Assembly (NCBI GenBank): GCA_963780135.1
Contig: CAWAAR010000003.1
Coordinates: 1,674,001 to 1,738,000, forward strand
Origin: Clostridium_AM sp963780135
GTDB taxonomy: Bacteria; Bacillota; Clostridia; Clostridiales; Clostridiaceae
Direction of reading: 5' to 3'
Length of the DNA: 64,000 bases
Each line of letters starts with the position of its first letter. Within the stretch, counting starts at the first letter, position 1. The position numbers were made by a program, and so were the translations under genes. The notes under the pieces were generated by a model. It did no database searches and was not told the DNA's origin. It worked only from the letters and a program-made list of their open reading frames with translations. Of this stretch, positions 34,581 through 43,068 are shown piece after piece.

Positions 34581-34640
34581 AATAATGTAACTATTGAAAC
34601 AGTTCAAAATACCACACCAGTAACACAATAAAATTGAATA

Positions 34641-34692
34641 GGTTAAAGTTAAATCCACAGTGTAGATTAATTTCTATGCTGTGGATTTTTTT
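34641..34692 (+). terminator. Terminator repeat, copy 1 (end of lysis cassette)
   Basis: AAATCCACAG (34651-34660) pairs with CTGTGGATTT (34679-34688), extended by TAG/CTA, followed by a T-rich tail. Nearly the same sequence occurs at 39151-39200, exactly 4,510 bp to the right. Confidence 0.75.
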
Positions 34693-34857
34693 ATTTTTTG
34701 TAAATACTTGTCCTTTTTGGTAAAAAGCTTTACAATAAAAGAAACCACTTTGACGACCAAATCAGCAGCGGTTTAGAAAATAATTTTGTATTTCTTATAA
34801 TATACCTCTATTATACAGAAGTATTTGGAGAAATACAAGACTATGGAGGTATACTTA

Positions 34858-35835
34858 ATGAAAATACAAATTCCTAAAAAATTAGATTTATTTAGCACTT
34901 TAAACTTTTGTAATACTATTGACAGTATACAAGAGGATGATGTTTATGTCTATGACTATGAAAATATGAGTACAGTAGAACCATTTGGAATGCTTTTATT
35001 GGGTTCAAAAATTAGAAAATTTGTTGGTTTAAAAGAAGGTTGCAGCCATGAGGACTGTAATTTTGAAGGTAATAAATATGCGGCGCATATGGGATTTTTT
35101 AAAAGTGTATATCAAGATTTTGGTAAGGAACCAGGGGAAGCAAGCGGTAGTAATAGATATATACCTATTACTAATATTAATATTAAAGATATAAAAAACA
35201 AGGCTATCCGTAATAAAAAAGATATTTATGAATATATTGAAGATATAGCTAAAGATTTGACAAAAGTTTTATCAAGAAACAATGAAACTTTAATGAAATG
35301 TTTATCATATAGTATAATGGAGTTACTTAGAAATGTTTATGAACATAGCGATTCAGAAGAATTATGGTATGCAGCTCAGTATTGGCCAAGCAAGAACATG
35401 GTTGAAATTGCTATTTTAGATGAAGGAATTGGCATAAGAAATAGTTTCCAAAAAAACAAAAAAATAAATGTGAAAAATGATGAGGAAGCAATAAAACTAG
35501 CACTATCTCCAGGAATCAGTAAGAGTGGGATTGGCAAGGTTAGCAGTGATGCTTATGATAATACAGGATTTGGTTTGTATATGATTAGTAATATATGTAA
35601 AAATGGTGGGGATTTTGTAATTTGCAGTGGAAGCAAATGTTTAGTCATAAATTCTAAAGAAACATGTGTTCATGAAACCTCATTTAATGGTACAGTTATA
35701 AGAATGAGAATTAGACCTTCAGAAATAACTAAATTGTCAGAAGTTATGAGCAATCTATCTAGGACAGGAACCAAAGAAGCAAAAAAATATAAAGGGTTAT
35801 CAGAAATATCCATTGAAAGTATAAGCAATGTTTAA
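34858..35835 (+). CDS. GHKL-type ATP-binding protein with N-terminal STAS-like domain (cargo ATPase A)
   Basis: ATG 34858 has GGAGGT upstream; the in-frame ATG 34825 does not. The 325-residue protein begins with a STAS-like segment (residues about 5-55: STLNFCNTIDSIQEDDVYVY, EPFGMLLLGSKIRKF). The ATPase has an N-box with N159 (IMELLRNVYEHS), G1 box D188-E-G-I-G and G2 box TGFGLYMI (236-243). There is no phospho-acceptor or receiver domain. The shared LSPGISKSG and CSGSKCLVI segments mark it as a paralogue of the next gene. Function unknown. Confidence 0.75.
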   Translation: MKIQIPKKLDLFSTLNFCNTIDSIQEDDVYVYDYENMSTVEPFGMLLLGSKIRKFVGLKEGCSHEDCNFEGNKYAAHMGFFKSVYQDFGKEPGEASGSNRYIPITNINIKDIKNKAIRNKKDIYEYIEDIAKDLTKVLSRNNETLMKCLSYSIMELLRNVYEHSDSEELWYAAQYWPSKNMVEIAILDEGIGIRNSFQKNKKINVKNDEEAIKLALSPGISKSGIGKVSSDAYDNTGFGLYMISNICKNGGDFVICSGSKCLVINSKETCVHETSFNGTVIRMRIRPSEITKLSEVMSNLSRTGTKEAKKYKGLSEISIESISNV

Positions 35836-35876
35836 AATATAGTATAATAGTTAAAAATTTTAGTGGGGTGATATAT

Positions 35877-36665
35877 GTGAATAAAAAAAACTTTAAGAAT
35901 AAAAAAACAAATGATCTTCTGGATGTTACTAAAACAGTAAGAAGCAGTATAGATAATAGCCCTACTTTAAAACTAGATAAGGTAGTAGATTTTGATGTTA
36001 TGGAACTTGTCAATGAATCACATTTAAATATGGAGTATGTAGGTGAAACAATAGAAAGTAAAGCTAGAGATATATTAGGTAAGTATGGCTTTAAGATACA
36101 AATAAAAAAATTTTATGCATATTTAATGAGGGAAATTATGAGAAATGTGGTTGAGCATAGTGAGGCAACAAATTTTCGTGTTGGGTTATACAGCAATAAT
36201 TTAAATGAGTTTAGTTTTAAAGTGATAGATAATGGTATTGGTATTAAAAAAAGCTTAACTTACAACCCAATGTATGATTTTACTAATGATTTAACTGCAT
36301 TGGCGTTTTGTGTAAGACCAGGAATAACAAGAAGTTATAAAAGAGATCCTTTTAGAGATGATGTTTGGCAAAATTCAGGATTTGGATTATATATGGTTAG
36401 TTCTATTGTTAATGACATTGGGTATTTTCAAATTGCAAGTGGTAATAGTAGTCTAATAATTAAAAATAGATTTAAAGAATTTAGGAACTCAAAGATTAAT
36501 GGAACAGAAGTAACGGTTACAATAAATGCCAATATTAAAATAAATATTGCAGAAACTATAACAAAAGTATCAAAAGAAGGTAATAGAATTGTAAATACTT
36601 CTGATAGATTTGCTGAATTTGCTCAAGTAAAAACTGCCTCAAAAGCATCGACACTTTTAAAGTAA
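35877..36665 (+). CDS. GHKL-type ATP-binding protein (cargo ATPase B)
   Basis: GTG 35877 has GGGGTG 6 nt upstream; the in-frame GTG 35868 overlaps it. The 262-residue protein has N-box N90 (MREIMRNVVEHSE), G1 D118 (VIDNGIGI) and G2 SGFGLYMV (167-174). The sequence VRPGITRSY and QIASGNSSLII aligns with the upstream paralogue, but the STAS-like N-terminus is missing. It lies 41 nt after ATPase A and the pair ends at a shared terminator, so they form one operon. Confidence 0.75.
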   Translation: MNKKNFKNKKTNDLLDVTKTVRSSIDNSPTLKLDKVVDFDVMELVNESHLNMEYVGETIESKARDILGKYGFKIQIKKFYAYLMREIMRNVVEHSEATNFRVGLYSNNLNEFSFKVIDNGIGIKKSLTYNPMYDFTNDLTALAFCVRPGITRSYKRDPFRDDVWQNSGFGLYMVSSIVNDIGYFQIASGNSSLIIKNRFKEFRNSKINGTEVTVTINANIKINIAETITKVSKEGNRIVNTSDRFAEFAQVKTASKASTLLK

Positions 36666-36690
36666 AAAGAATGTTAAGTATTTATCAAAG

Positions 36691-36720
36691 AGCCTGCATC
36701 TATTTAAGATGCAGGCTTTG
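36691..36720. terminator. Bidirectional terminator between ATPase pair and minus-strand gene
   Basis: AGCCTGCATC (36691-36700) and GATGCAGGCT (36708-36717) form a perfect 10-bp stem with a 7-nt loop. It also overlaps the 3' end of the convergent gene. Confidence 0.8.
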
Positions 36721-37180
36721 CCTTATAAATAAAAGCATTATGCACAAAAACCTCTTCACCAAATTCATTTATAACTCTGCAGCCAAACTCTTTATAATAA
36801 AATTTAACATGATAATTTTTGCCCCTAATAAATTCTCCATCCTTAAAATACTGAGGGAATATTCTAAGTTCCTTTTCTCCAAGTAACGTCTTAGTTGATT
36901 TGGAATCATCAACTTCACAAGAGCTGCTCTCATATTCAGCAAATTCATCAAGCATATATTTTAAATACTTATCAGTATTAACTTTTTTAAAAACAAGCAC
37001 TTCATGTCCATTACTAAGAATAAATTCATCTTTTTTATTTCCTACAGTATATTTACTTAAATCTTTTACTACTTCTACAGTATAAAGTGTTTCATCCTCT
37101 ATTTTTTCTATATCCTCTTTCCTTACCAGGTACTTATGGATTAAACCACAATCTATTAATACATAATTATTATTTAACAT
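36704..37180 (-). CDS. Hypothetical protein, 158 aa
   Basis: On the minus strand ATG 37180 has AAGGAGTG at 8 nt; the TTG at 37186 is too close. The protein has an N-terminal LNNNYVLIDCGLIHKYLVRK and two similar beta-rich segments (VLVFKKVNTDKYLKYMLDEF, YHVKFYYKEFGCRVINEFGE). No membrane segment. It is convergent with the ATPase pair and shares its terminator. No family recognised. Confidence 0.6.
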   Translation of the reverse strand: MLNNNYVLIDCGLIHKYLVRKEDIEKIEDETLYTVEVVKDLSKYTVGNKKDEFILSNGHEVLVFKKVNTDKYLKYMLDEFAEYESSSCEVDDSKSTKTLLGEKELRIFPQYFKDGEFIRGKNYHVKFYYKEFGCRVINEFGEEVFVHNAFIYKAKPAS

Positions 37181-37264
37181 ATTCAATTCACTCCTTTTAA
37201 TTTTTATTGGAGTGTGCTATTATTATTTTTAGCAACTCCTTTATTGGTGTTGTGGTGTTAAAGG

Positions 37265-37302
37265 GTTCTGCAAACTTTGGTCGGGGAGCAGAACTTTTTT
37301 AT
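37265..37302 (+). terminator. Terminator-like hairpin on plus strand
   Basis: GTTCTGC (37265-37271) pairs with GCAGAAC (37288-37294), followed by TTTTTT ATTTT. It faces the 3' end of the HTH gene and has no obvious plus-strand gene before it, so it may stop antisense transcription. Confidence 0.5.
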
Positions 37303-37502
37303 TTTCTTTTTAAACTTTCAGCAATTTTTTCTATTGCTTTTTCATTAAAGATATAATTTCTTTTTCCAGCCGGTCGCATATCAGTATCTGATAGTTCTCC
37401 ATTTTCAAGTAACTTTTTAGCTAAACGAATTAGGTAAGCAGGATTTAAACTCAATTTATCAGCAACTTCCTTTGTTATAAAAGCTTCATTAACATCTACC
37501 AT
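37299..37502 (-). CDS. Small HTH DNA-binding regulator, 67 aa
   Basis: ATG 37502 (minus) has AAAGGAGA upstream. The product contains a winged HTH or MerR-like helix-turn-helix (ITKEVADKLSLNPAYLIRLA, then KKLLENGELSDTDM and AGKRNYIFNEKAIEKIAE). The promoter upstream is near-consensus and overlaps dyad repeats, so it is likely autoregulated. It probably also controls the neighbouring minus-strand gene or the CWB2 gene; that is inference. Confidence 0.75.
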   Translation of the reverse strand: MVDVNEAFITKEVADKLSLNPAYLIRLAKKLLENGELSDTDMRPAGKRNYIFNEKAIEKIAESLKRK

Positions 37503-37534
37503 AATATAAAATCTCCTTTCTTAAAAGTTGTATG

Positions 37535-37578
37535 TCGTACTTACGATTTAACTTAATTATATATAGTCGTAAGTCGTA
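37535..37578. promoter_or_regulatory. Operator repeats for the HTH regulator
   Basis: The palindrome TCGTACTTACGA (37535-37546) lies downstream of the -10 box, and TCGTAAGTCGTA (37567-37578) lies in the promoter spacer. Both share the TCGTA half-site. Binding would cover the minus-strand promoter. Confidence 0.6.
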
Positions 37579-37584
37579 TGTCAA
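37556..37584 (-). promoter_or_regulatory. Consensus sigma-A promoter of the HTH gene
   Basis: Read on the minus strand, TTGACA (37584-37579) and TATAAT (37561-37556) are perfect consensus boxes with a 17-bp spacer, about 55 bp upstream of the HTH gene start. Such strength with operator repeats suggests a repressed promoter. Confidence 0.85.
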
Positions 37585-37672
37585 TACTATAGCGAAAATA
37601 TTTTAAATAAAGGATTATTTGTAATAATGTAGAATAAATTAAAATGATATTTATTTTGAAGGGGGACCAAAC

Positions 37673-38869
37673 ATGAAGAAAAAAATTTTTACATTAATAT
37701 GTGTTTTTGCATTTGCACTATTTTTAAATGCTCCAGTTAAGGCAGATGCATCTATACAAGATAAACGACTAGGTGGATTGGATAGATATTCTACAAATAT
37801 TAAAGTTATAGATCAAGGTTGGCAAAAATCGGAATATGCAGTTATTGTAAATGGTGAGAATTTTCCGGATGCTTTAAGTGCTGCACCTTTAGCAAAAAAA
37901 TATAATGCTCCATTATTTCTAACATTTCCTACTAATATAGATTTTACTATAACGAATGAATTTGACAGATTAGGAGTAAAAAAAGTTTTTATAATTGGAG
38001 GACCTGCTGTAGTATCTACTTTAGTAGAAGATAGCCTTAAAAGTAAAGGAATAAGTTATGAAAGGATATATGGAGCAGATAGATATTTAACATCTATTGA
38101 AGTCGCAAATAAAATAGGTACATCAAATGGAGTTGTAGTAACTACTGGTGATGATTTTGCTGATGCTTTATCTGTAGCACCTGTAGCTGGAAAATTGCAA
38201 ATGCCTATACTATTGGCGCAACAAGATGTTTTAGATTCTATACAAAAGAAATTTATATCTGATAATACTATTTCTAAAACATATGTATTAGGTGGAACAG
38301 ATATAATAAGTGATAATGTAGCATCTAAATTCCCAAATGTGCAGAGGATAGATGGAAGAGATAAATATAGTAGAAATTTAAATATCATAAAAGCTTTTGA
38401 AAATGATATTGATTTTAGTAAAGCAATATTAGCTTCTGGTGAAGATTTTCCTGATGCTCTTAGTGGATCGGCTTTTGCAGCTTTAAATGGTAATCCAATA
38501 TTATTAGTTAGTGAAAATACAAATAAGAATTTTATAGAAAATATATTAGGAAATAAAAATACAAATATTTTATATGCATTAGGAGGAACAAATGGTATAA
38601 GCGATAATACTTTAAATGGTATGACAGGCGAAACAAATGCATTAAATACTATAAAATCTAAAATAAAACTGAATTCAAAGTTACAATTTGGAGCTATAGG
38701 AACTTATAGCTATGATGGTAGTAATTATTATCGTATATCATTATATACTTATAACGAATATACTAAAAGCTATATAACAGATTATTATCAGTATGATTTC
38801 TTAGTAGACATGCAAACAGGAGATACTTATAAAATTGATACAAACACTAACACCAGATATCTCCATTAG
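37673..38869 (+). CDS. Secreted cell-wall-binding repeat 2 (CWB2) protein, C-terminal part frameshifted
   Basis: ATG 37673 follows AAGGGGG. A signal peptide (MKKKIFTLICVFAFALFLNA) is followed by three CWB2 repeats (RLGGLDRYSTNIKV and NFPDALSAAPLAKKY; RIYGADRYLTSIEV; RIDGRDKYSRNLNI and DFPDALSGSAFAA), ending near residue 310, and a PepSY-like module (LNTIKSKIKLNSKLQFGAIG). CWB2 units anchor proteins to clostridial cell walls through an anionic polymer. The frame closes at TAG 38867-38869, but the -1 frame continues a second similar module, so the gene is probably truncated by an indel. Confidence 0.85.
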   Translation: MKKKIFTLICVFAFALFLNAPVKADASIQDKRLGGLDRYSTNIKVIDQGWQKSEYAVIVNGENFPDALSAAPLAKKYNAPLFLTFPTNIDFTITNEFDRLGVKKVFIIGGPAVVSTLVEDSLKSKGISYERIYGADRYLTSIEVANKIGTSNGVVVTTGDDFADALSVAPVAGKLQMPILLAQQDVLDSIQKKFISDNTISKTYVLGGTDIISDNVASKFPNVQRIDGRDKYSRNLNIIKAFENDIDFSKAILASGEDFPDALSGSAFAALNGNPILLVSENTNKNFIENILGNKNTNILYALGGTNGISDNTLNGMTGETNALNTIKSKIKLNSKLQFGAIGTYSYDGSNYYRISLYTYNEYTKSYITDYYQYDFLVDMQTGDTYKIDTNTNTRYLH

Positions 38870-39147
38870 ATATTACTCAAATACCATCTAATGTACAAAA
38901 TTCTAATAGTATTTTAACTTTTGATCAAGCAATGGATTTGGTTAAGGCAAAAGTAAAATTAGCTGCTGATGAAAAATTAGTCATTCCTGCTGCAGAATCT
39001 GATAGGACAACTGTTTATAATGGCTCTAATTATTATCATATATATGAAGAGTATGATAGTGGTGATGAAGTATGTGAGTACTTAGTTAACACGAAGACAG
39101 GGCAAATCATAGAATGTAATCAAGGACAATATACTCCAATAAATTAA
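38870..39147 (+). pseudogene. Frameshifted 3' part of the CWB2 protein (second PepSY-like module)
   Basis: The -1 frame reads ISPLDITQIPSNVQNSNSIL, then FDQAMDLVKAKVKLAADEKL and VYNGSNYYHIYEEYDSGDEV to TAA 39145-39147. It parallels the last module of the upstream protein (LNTIKSKIKLN and YDGSNYYRISLYTYNEYTKS). The first ATG (38932) has no ribosome binding site. A 1-nt loss between about 38,845 and 38,868 would explain the split. Confidence 0.65.
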
Positions 39148-39150
39148 ATA

Positions 39151-39200
39151 GTTTAAAGTTAAATCCACAGTATAGGTTAATTCCTATGTTGTGGATTTTT
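39151..39200 (+). terminator. Terminator repeat, copy 2 (after the CWB2 gene)
   Basis: AAATCCACAG (39161-39170) and TGTGGATTT (39190-39198) form the stem, followed by TTATAATTT. It is about 85 percent identical to 34641-34692, including bases upstream of the stem. Confidence 0.75.
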
Positions 39201-39656
39201 ATAATTTAGGTTTATATGTATAAGACACTCAAATAAAGAGTGCCTTAAGATTTTTCTTTAGAACATCTACCTCCAATCTATTATTTTTTACTTAAATATA
39301 AGTATAAGCATAAAGAAGAAAATAATAAACTACTTGATGCAAGATTTTATAAAAATAAGTAAATTTATTTATAGAAAGAGTTGAGTTTAAAAAGTGATTA
39401 AAAGGAATATAAAAAATAGCACCCTTTTAAGTATAGGGTACTACTAGTTTTAAAGAGAATAAATTATTTTTGCCGTCAAAAATTCGTCAAAAATAATTTA
39501 TATATCATTATGTGTTTTTATAATTTAGATTTTATCAAATCTGTTTATATAAGCTAGTTTACAAATATTTTATTATTATTTATAATGTTTGTAAGACATA
39601 AGAACATATTCTTAGAATATGAGCTTTTAAATTATTAAAATAAAGAGGTAAATATT
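39201..39656. other. Prophage-chromosome junction region, no gene
   Basis: This 456-bp stretch has no convincing gene. It holds a small hairpin (GACACTC/GAGTGCC near 39226-39246), a directly repeated GTCAAAAAT (39475-39483 and 39486-39494) that could be an integrase arm site or part of attR, and the palindrome CATATTCTTAGAATATG (39605-39621) just upstream of the FtsA-like gene. No tRNA is visible. The right end of the prophage is expected here. Confidence 0.45.
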
Positions 39657-41861
39657 ATGAATAATACTAACACTAACATTAATCCACAGGATATAATATT
39701 TGCATTAGATATAGGTACACGTTCTGTAATAGGAACAGCTGGTATAGTACGGGATAAAAAATTCCATATAGCAGCTGAATATTGTATAGAGCATGAAGAA
39801 AGAGCAATGGTTGATGGTCAAATTCATGATATTGCTTTAGTAGCTAATGCAGTAAATAGTATTAAAAAGCAGTTAGAAGAAAAACTTAATATGAAGATGG
39901 AAAATGTAGCAATTGCAGCTGCAGGAAGGTTTTTAAGAACGGTAATATCTAAGGCTCAGCTTAATGTGGAGGATGATAAGGAAATAGATAAGGATACTGT
40001 AAGAAGTTTAGAACTTACAGCAGTAAAATGTGCAGAAGAAAAAATAAATGAAAAAAGAGAAGGAAAGCTTTATTGTGTTGGTTATAGTGTAAAAAGTTAT
40101 TATTTAAATGGTTATATAATAAGCAATCTACTTTCACATAAAGGTGAAAACATAGAGGCAGAAGTTATAGCAACTTTTCTTCCAAGATCTGTTGTAGATA
40201 GCCTTTATTCTGTTATGGATAAAGTAGGACTTACAGTAACAAGTATGACTTTAGAACCTATAGCTGCTATGGAGGCAGCTATACCACAAAATTTGAGGCT
40301 TTTAAATTTAGCCTTAGTAGATGTAGGAGCAGGTACTTCTGATATAGCTATAAGCAGTAAAGATAGCATAAGTGCTTATGGGATGGTACCACTAGCGGGT
40401 GATGAAATAACAGATGTAATTGCACAAAATTATCTTGTAGATTTTAACACTGCAGAAGTCATAAAGAAACAGTGTAGTGATAAAGAAAAACTAGTATATA
40501 AGGATGTTTTAGGCTTAGAAAATGAATTAGACTCTAAAGATGTAATTAAGTTTATTACCCCAACTGTAAAAAAAATAGCAGATGAAATAGGTAGCAAAAT
40601 CATAGAATTAAATGGAGATAAATCTCCTAATGCTATTTTTATGGTAGGAGGTGGAGCACATACTCCTAATTTAAAGGAATTTTTGGCGGAGAAACTTAAT
40701 ATAGTGCCTGAAAGAATAGCTATTAAAGGAAGAGATGCTATAACTGAATGTGTATGTGAAGATAATTCTTTAGGAAGCATAGGGGTAACAGTTTTAGGAA
40801 TAGCTTTAGTATCTATAAAAAGACTTGGACATGATTTTATAGATGTAATTTTAAATGATAAAGTAATAAGTTTATTTAATTCACATAAACATACAGTAAT
40901 GGATGTAATGATGCAAGCAGGCATTAATCCTAAAGTTCTAATTGGTAGGAATGGAAAAAATATAAGATTCACTTTAAATGGAATAAGAAGAGTGGCGTTT
41001 GGAACATTGGCATTAGCAGCTAAAATTGAGATTAATGGAAATAAAGCTAGTATAGATGAAGAAGTAAAAGAAGGCGATAGTGTAGAAATAAATTATGCTA
41101 GAGATGGAGCTGATGCATCACCAAGCATAATAGATTATGTTAAAAAACTGTATTCTATAAGCTTTTTTATTAATGACATAATAGAAAATTTAGAGCCTAC
41201 TGCTATAATAAATGGAGAAAAAGTACATCTTAAGGAGAAAATAAAGGAAAATGATGAAGTTAAAATACTGTTTCCTGAAACCTTAGCTCAGTATAAAGAA
41301 TATTTAACTGAAAATAATGGACAGTATAAATACTATCTAAATGGTTTAGAAATTTCAGATGATTATGAGATAAAAGACGGAGATAATATCTATAGCATAA
41401 AATATGATGAAGTAGAAAAAAAAGAAGTTATAGAAGATGCTAAAGAAGAGCTTAAAGAAGAGGTTAATGATTCAGAACAAGTTAAAGAGTTAGAAAAGAA
41501 GAATGATATTATAGAAGAAGATCAGGACATTAAAGTAGAATCAGTTTTGCAAAATGAAATTAATGAAGAAGAAATAGAGAATAAGGATGCTTTAGCTAAT
41601 GAAGAAAAAGAAGAAGAAATAAAGAATGAGGCTGCTTTAACTGCTGAAAATAAAATAGATGATGAAATTAAAGTAATAGTTAATGGTAAAGCCACATGTT
41701 TAAAAGGGAAAAAAGAATATGTTTTTATAGATATATTCAATTATATAGACTTTCAGTTAACTATTCCTAAAGGAAGTTTATACTTACGTTTAAATGAAAA
41801 TAAAGCAGGATATTATGATAAACTTTCAAATGGAGATGTAATTGAAATTGGATGGGAATAA
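39657..41861 (+). CDS. FtsA-like actin-fold protein with extended C-terminus
   Basis: ATG 39657 follows AAAGAGG. The 734-residue protein has the actin-fold motifs: phosphate-1 FALDIGTRSVIGTAG (residues about 14-28), an FtsA 1C-type subdomain around 80-170, phosphate-2 LVDVGAGTSDIAI near 221-233 and adenosine motif FMVGGGAHTP near 327-336. After about residue 400 come small beta-grasp-like segments, then a Glu/Lys-rich linker (about 585-665) and a final beta domain ending SNGDVIEIGWE. It is much longer than FtsA (about 420 aa) and has no clear amphipathic membrane tail. This long form is known in clostridia; its cellular role is not established here. Confidence 0.82.
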   Translation: MNNTNTNINPQDIIFALDIGTRSVIGTAGIVRDKKFHIAAEYCIEHEERAMVDGQIHDIALVANAVNSIKKQLEEKLNMKMENVAIAAAGRFLRTVISKAQLNVEDDKEIDKDTVRSLELTAVKCAEEKINEKREGKLYCVGYSVKSYYLNGYIISNLLSHKGENIEAEVIATFLPRSVVDSLYSVMDKVGLTVTSMTLEPIAAMEAAIPQNLRLLNLALVDVGAGTSDIAISSKDSISAYGMVPLAGDEITDVIAQNYLVDFNTAEVIKKQCSDKEKLVYKDVLGLENELDSKDVIKFITPTVKKIADEIGSKIIELNGDKSPNAIFMVGGGAHTPNLKEFLAEKLNIVPERIAIKGRDAITECVCEDNSLGSIGVTVLGIALVSIKRLGHDFIDVILNDKVISLFNSHKHTVMDVMMQAGINPKVLIGRNGKNIRFTLNGIRRVAFGTLALAAKIEINGNKASIDEEVKEGDSVEINYARDGADASPSIIDYVKKLYSISFFINDIIENLEPTAIINGEKVHLKEKIKENDEVKILFPETLAQYKEYLTENNGQYKYYLNGLEISDDYEIKDGDNIYSIKYDEVEKKEVIEDAKEELKEEVNDSEQVKELEKKNDIIEEDQDIKVESVLQNEINEEEIENKDALANEEKEEEIKNEAALTAENKIDDEIKVIVNGKATCLKGKKEYVFIDIFNYIDFQLTIPKGSLYLRLNENKAGYYDKLSNGDVIEIGWE

Positions 41862-41883
41862 TATTTAGATTAGGGAGGTAGCT

Positions 41884-43068
41884 ATGAAATTAGATTTTTT
41901 AAAACTATCAAAGGATATAGAAGCTGAAATTATTAGCATAAGAAGAGATTTTCATAGAAATCCAGAGCTTGGATATGAAGAACATAGAACATCTCAAAAA
42001 GTAAAAGAATTTTTAAAAAAAGAAGGCATAGAATATACAGAAACAGCTAAAACAGGAATTTGTGGAATAATAAGAGGAAAAGGTAAAAAAACTATAGGAC
42101 TTAGAGCAGATATGGATGCACTTCCTTTAGAAGACAGAAAAAATTGCGATTATTGTTCTTCTGTAAAAGGAAAAATGCATGCATGCGGACATGATGCACA
42201 TACTTCTATACTTTTAGGTGCAGCCAAAATTTTAAATAGTATAAAAGATAGTTTAAATGGAAATATAAAATTATTCTTTGAACCAGCAGAGGAAACTACA
42301 GGTGGAGCTAAAGTTATGATAGAAGAAGGAATTTTAGAAAATCCTGAAGTACATAACATAATAGGTCTACATGTAGATGAAAATATAAAAGTAGGAAAAA
42401 TAGGAGTGAAAAAAGGAGTAGTTAATGCAGCTTCTAATCCATTTACTATAAAAATCAAAGGAAAAGGAGCTCATGGTGCTAGACCTCATACAGGAATAGA
42501 TCCAGTGGTCATGGCAAGTTCTGTTGTAATAGCACTTCAAAATGTTGTAAGTAGAGAAATATCTCCAACTGATGCAGCAGTTATAACTATTGGTACTATT
42601 CATGGAGGAACAGCTCAAAATATAATACCAGAAGAGGTTACAATATCAGGTATTATTAGAACTATGACTACAGAAAATAGAGCTTACGTAAAGGAAAGAT
42701 TAGTTCAAGTGGTGGAAGGAATTGTCCACTCCATGAGGGGCGAATGTGAAATAGAAATAGAAGAAAGTTATCCTTGTTTATACAATAATGATAATATGTT
42801 AGATAAAGTTTTTAGTGCTGCTAATAGTATAATAGGAAAGCAAAATGTAGAAGTGCTAGAGAGTCCAAGTATGGGCGTAGAAAGTTTTGCGTATTTTTCT
42901 ATGGAGAGACCATCAGCGTTCTATTACTTAGGATGTAGAAATGAAGATAAAGGAATAATACATCCTGCTCATGGAAGTTTATTTGATATTGATGAAGATT
43001 GTATTTCCATTGGAGTAGCATTGCAGTGCAAAATTGCATATGAACTTTTAAAATCAAGTGAAGTTTAA
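41884..43068 (+). CDS. M20 family amidohydrolase (N-acyl amino acid or hippurate hydrolase type)
   Basis: ATG 41884 follows GGGAGG, 22 nt after the FtsA-like gene. The 394-residue enzyme has FHRNPELGYEEHRTSQKVKE, the metal-binding segments GLRADMDALPLED and MHACGHDAHTSILLGAAK, EPAEETTGGAKVMIEEG and the dimerisation domain with GAHGARPHTGIDP, then AHGSLFDIDEDC near the end. It hydrolyses N-acyl amino acids using one or two divalent metals. The natural substrate cannot be told. Confidence 0.9.
   Translation: MKLDFLKLSKDIEAEIISIRRDFHRNPELGYEEHRTSQKVKEFLKKEGIEYTETAKTGICGIIRGKGKKTIGLRADMDALPLEDRKNCDYCSSVKGKMHACGHDAHTSILLGAAKILNSIKDSLNGNIKLFFEPAEETTGGAKVMIEEGILENPEVHNIIGLHVDENIKVGKIGVKKGVVNAASNPFTIKIKGKGAHGARPHTGIDPVVMASSVVIALQNVVSREISPTDAAVITIGTIHGGTAQNIIPEEVTISGIIRTMTTENRAYVKERLVQVVEGIVHSMRGECEIEIEESYPCLYNNDNMLDKVFSAANSIIGKQNVEVLESPSMGVESFAYFSMERPSAFYYLGCRNEDKGIIHPAHGSLFDIDEDCISIGVALQCKIAYELLKSSEV

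Larger units (their letters stand above)
1..39500 (+). mobile_element. Prophage, late region of a contractile-tailed phage (left end outside window)
   Basis: Terminase, portal, capsid, neck, sheath (DUF3383), tube, tail chaperone, tape measure, baseplate, fibre and lysis genes follow in canonical order on the plus strand. Sheath and tube genes mark a myovirus-like tail. The left boundary, with integrase, repressor and replication genes, is not in the window. The right boundary is inferred to lie between the CWB2 gene (ending near 39,147) and the chromosomal FtsA-like gene at 39,657. No tRNA or clear att core was identified there. Several structural genes are broken, so the copy may be cryptic. 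Confidence 0.93.

Noticed and set aside
34164..34631. Phage-wide recoding of TAG to glutamine
   Set aside because: TAG ends several intact, well-spaced genes in the same prophage (sheath, wedge, spike, amidase), each followed by a ribosome binding site. General recoding is therefore unlikely; a local mutation is simpler.
39201..39656. tRNA gene as attachment site
   Set aside because: No cloverleaf or conserved T-loop (GGTTCGAATCC-like) sequence was found in the junction region.
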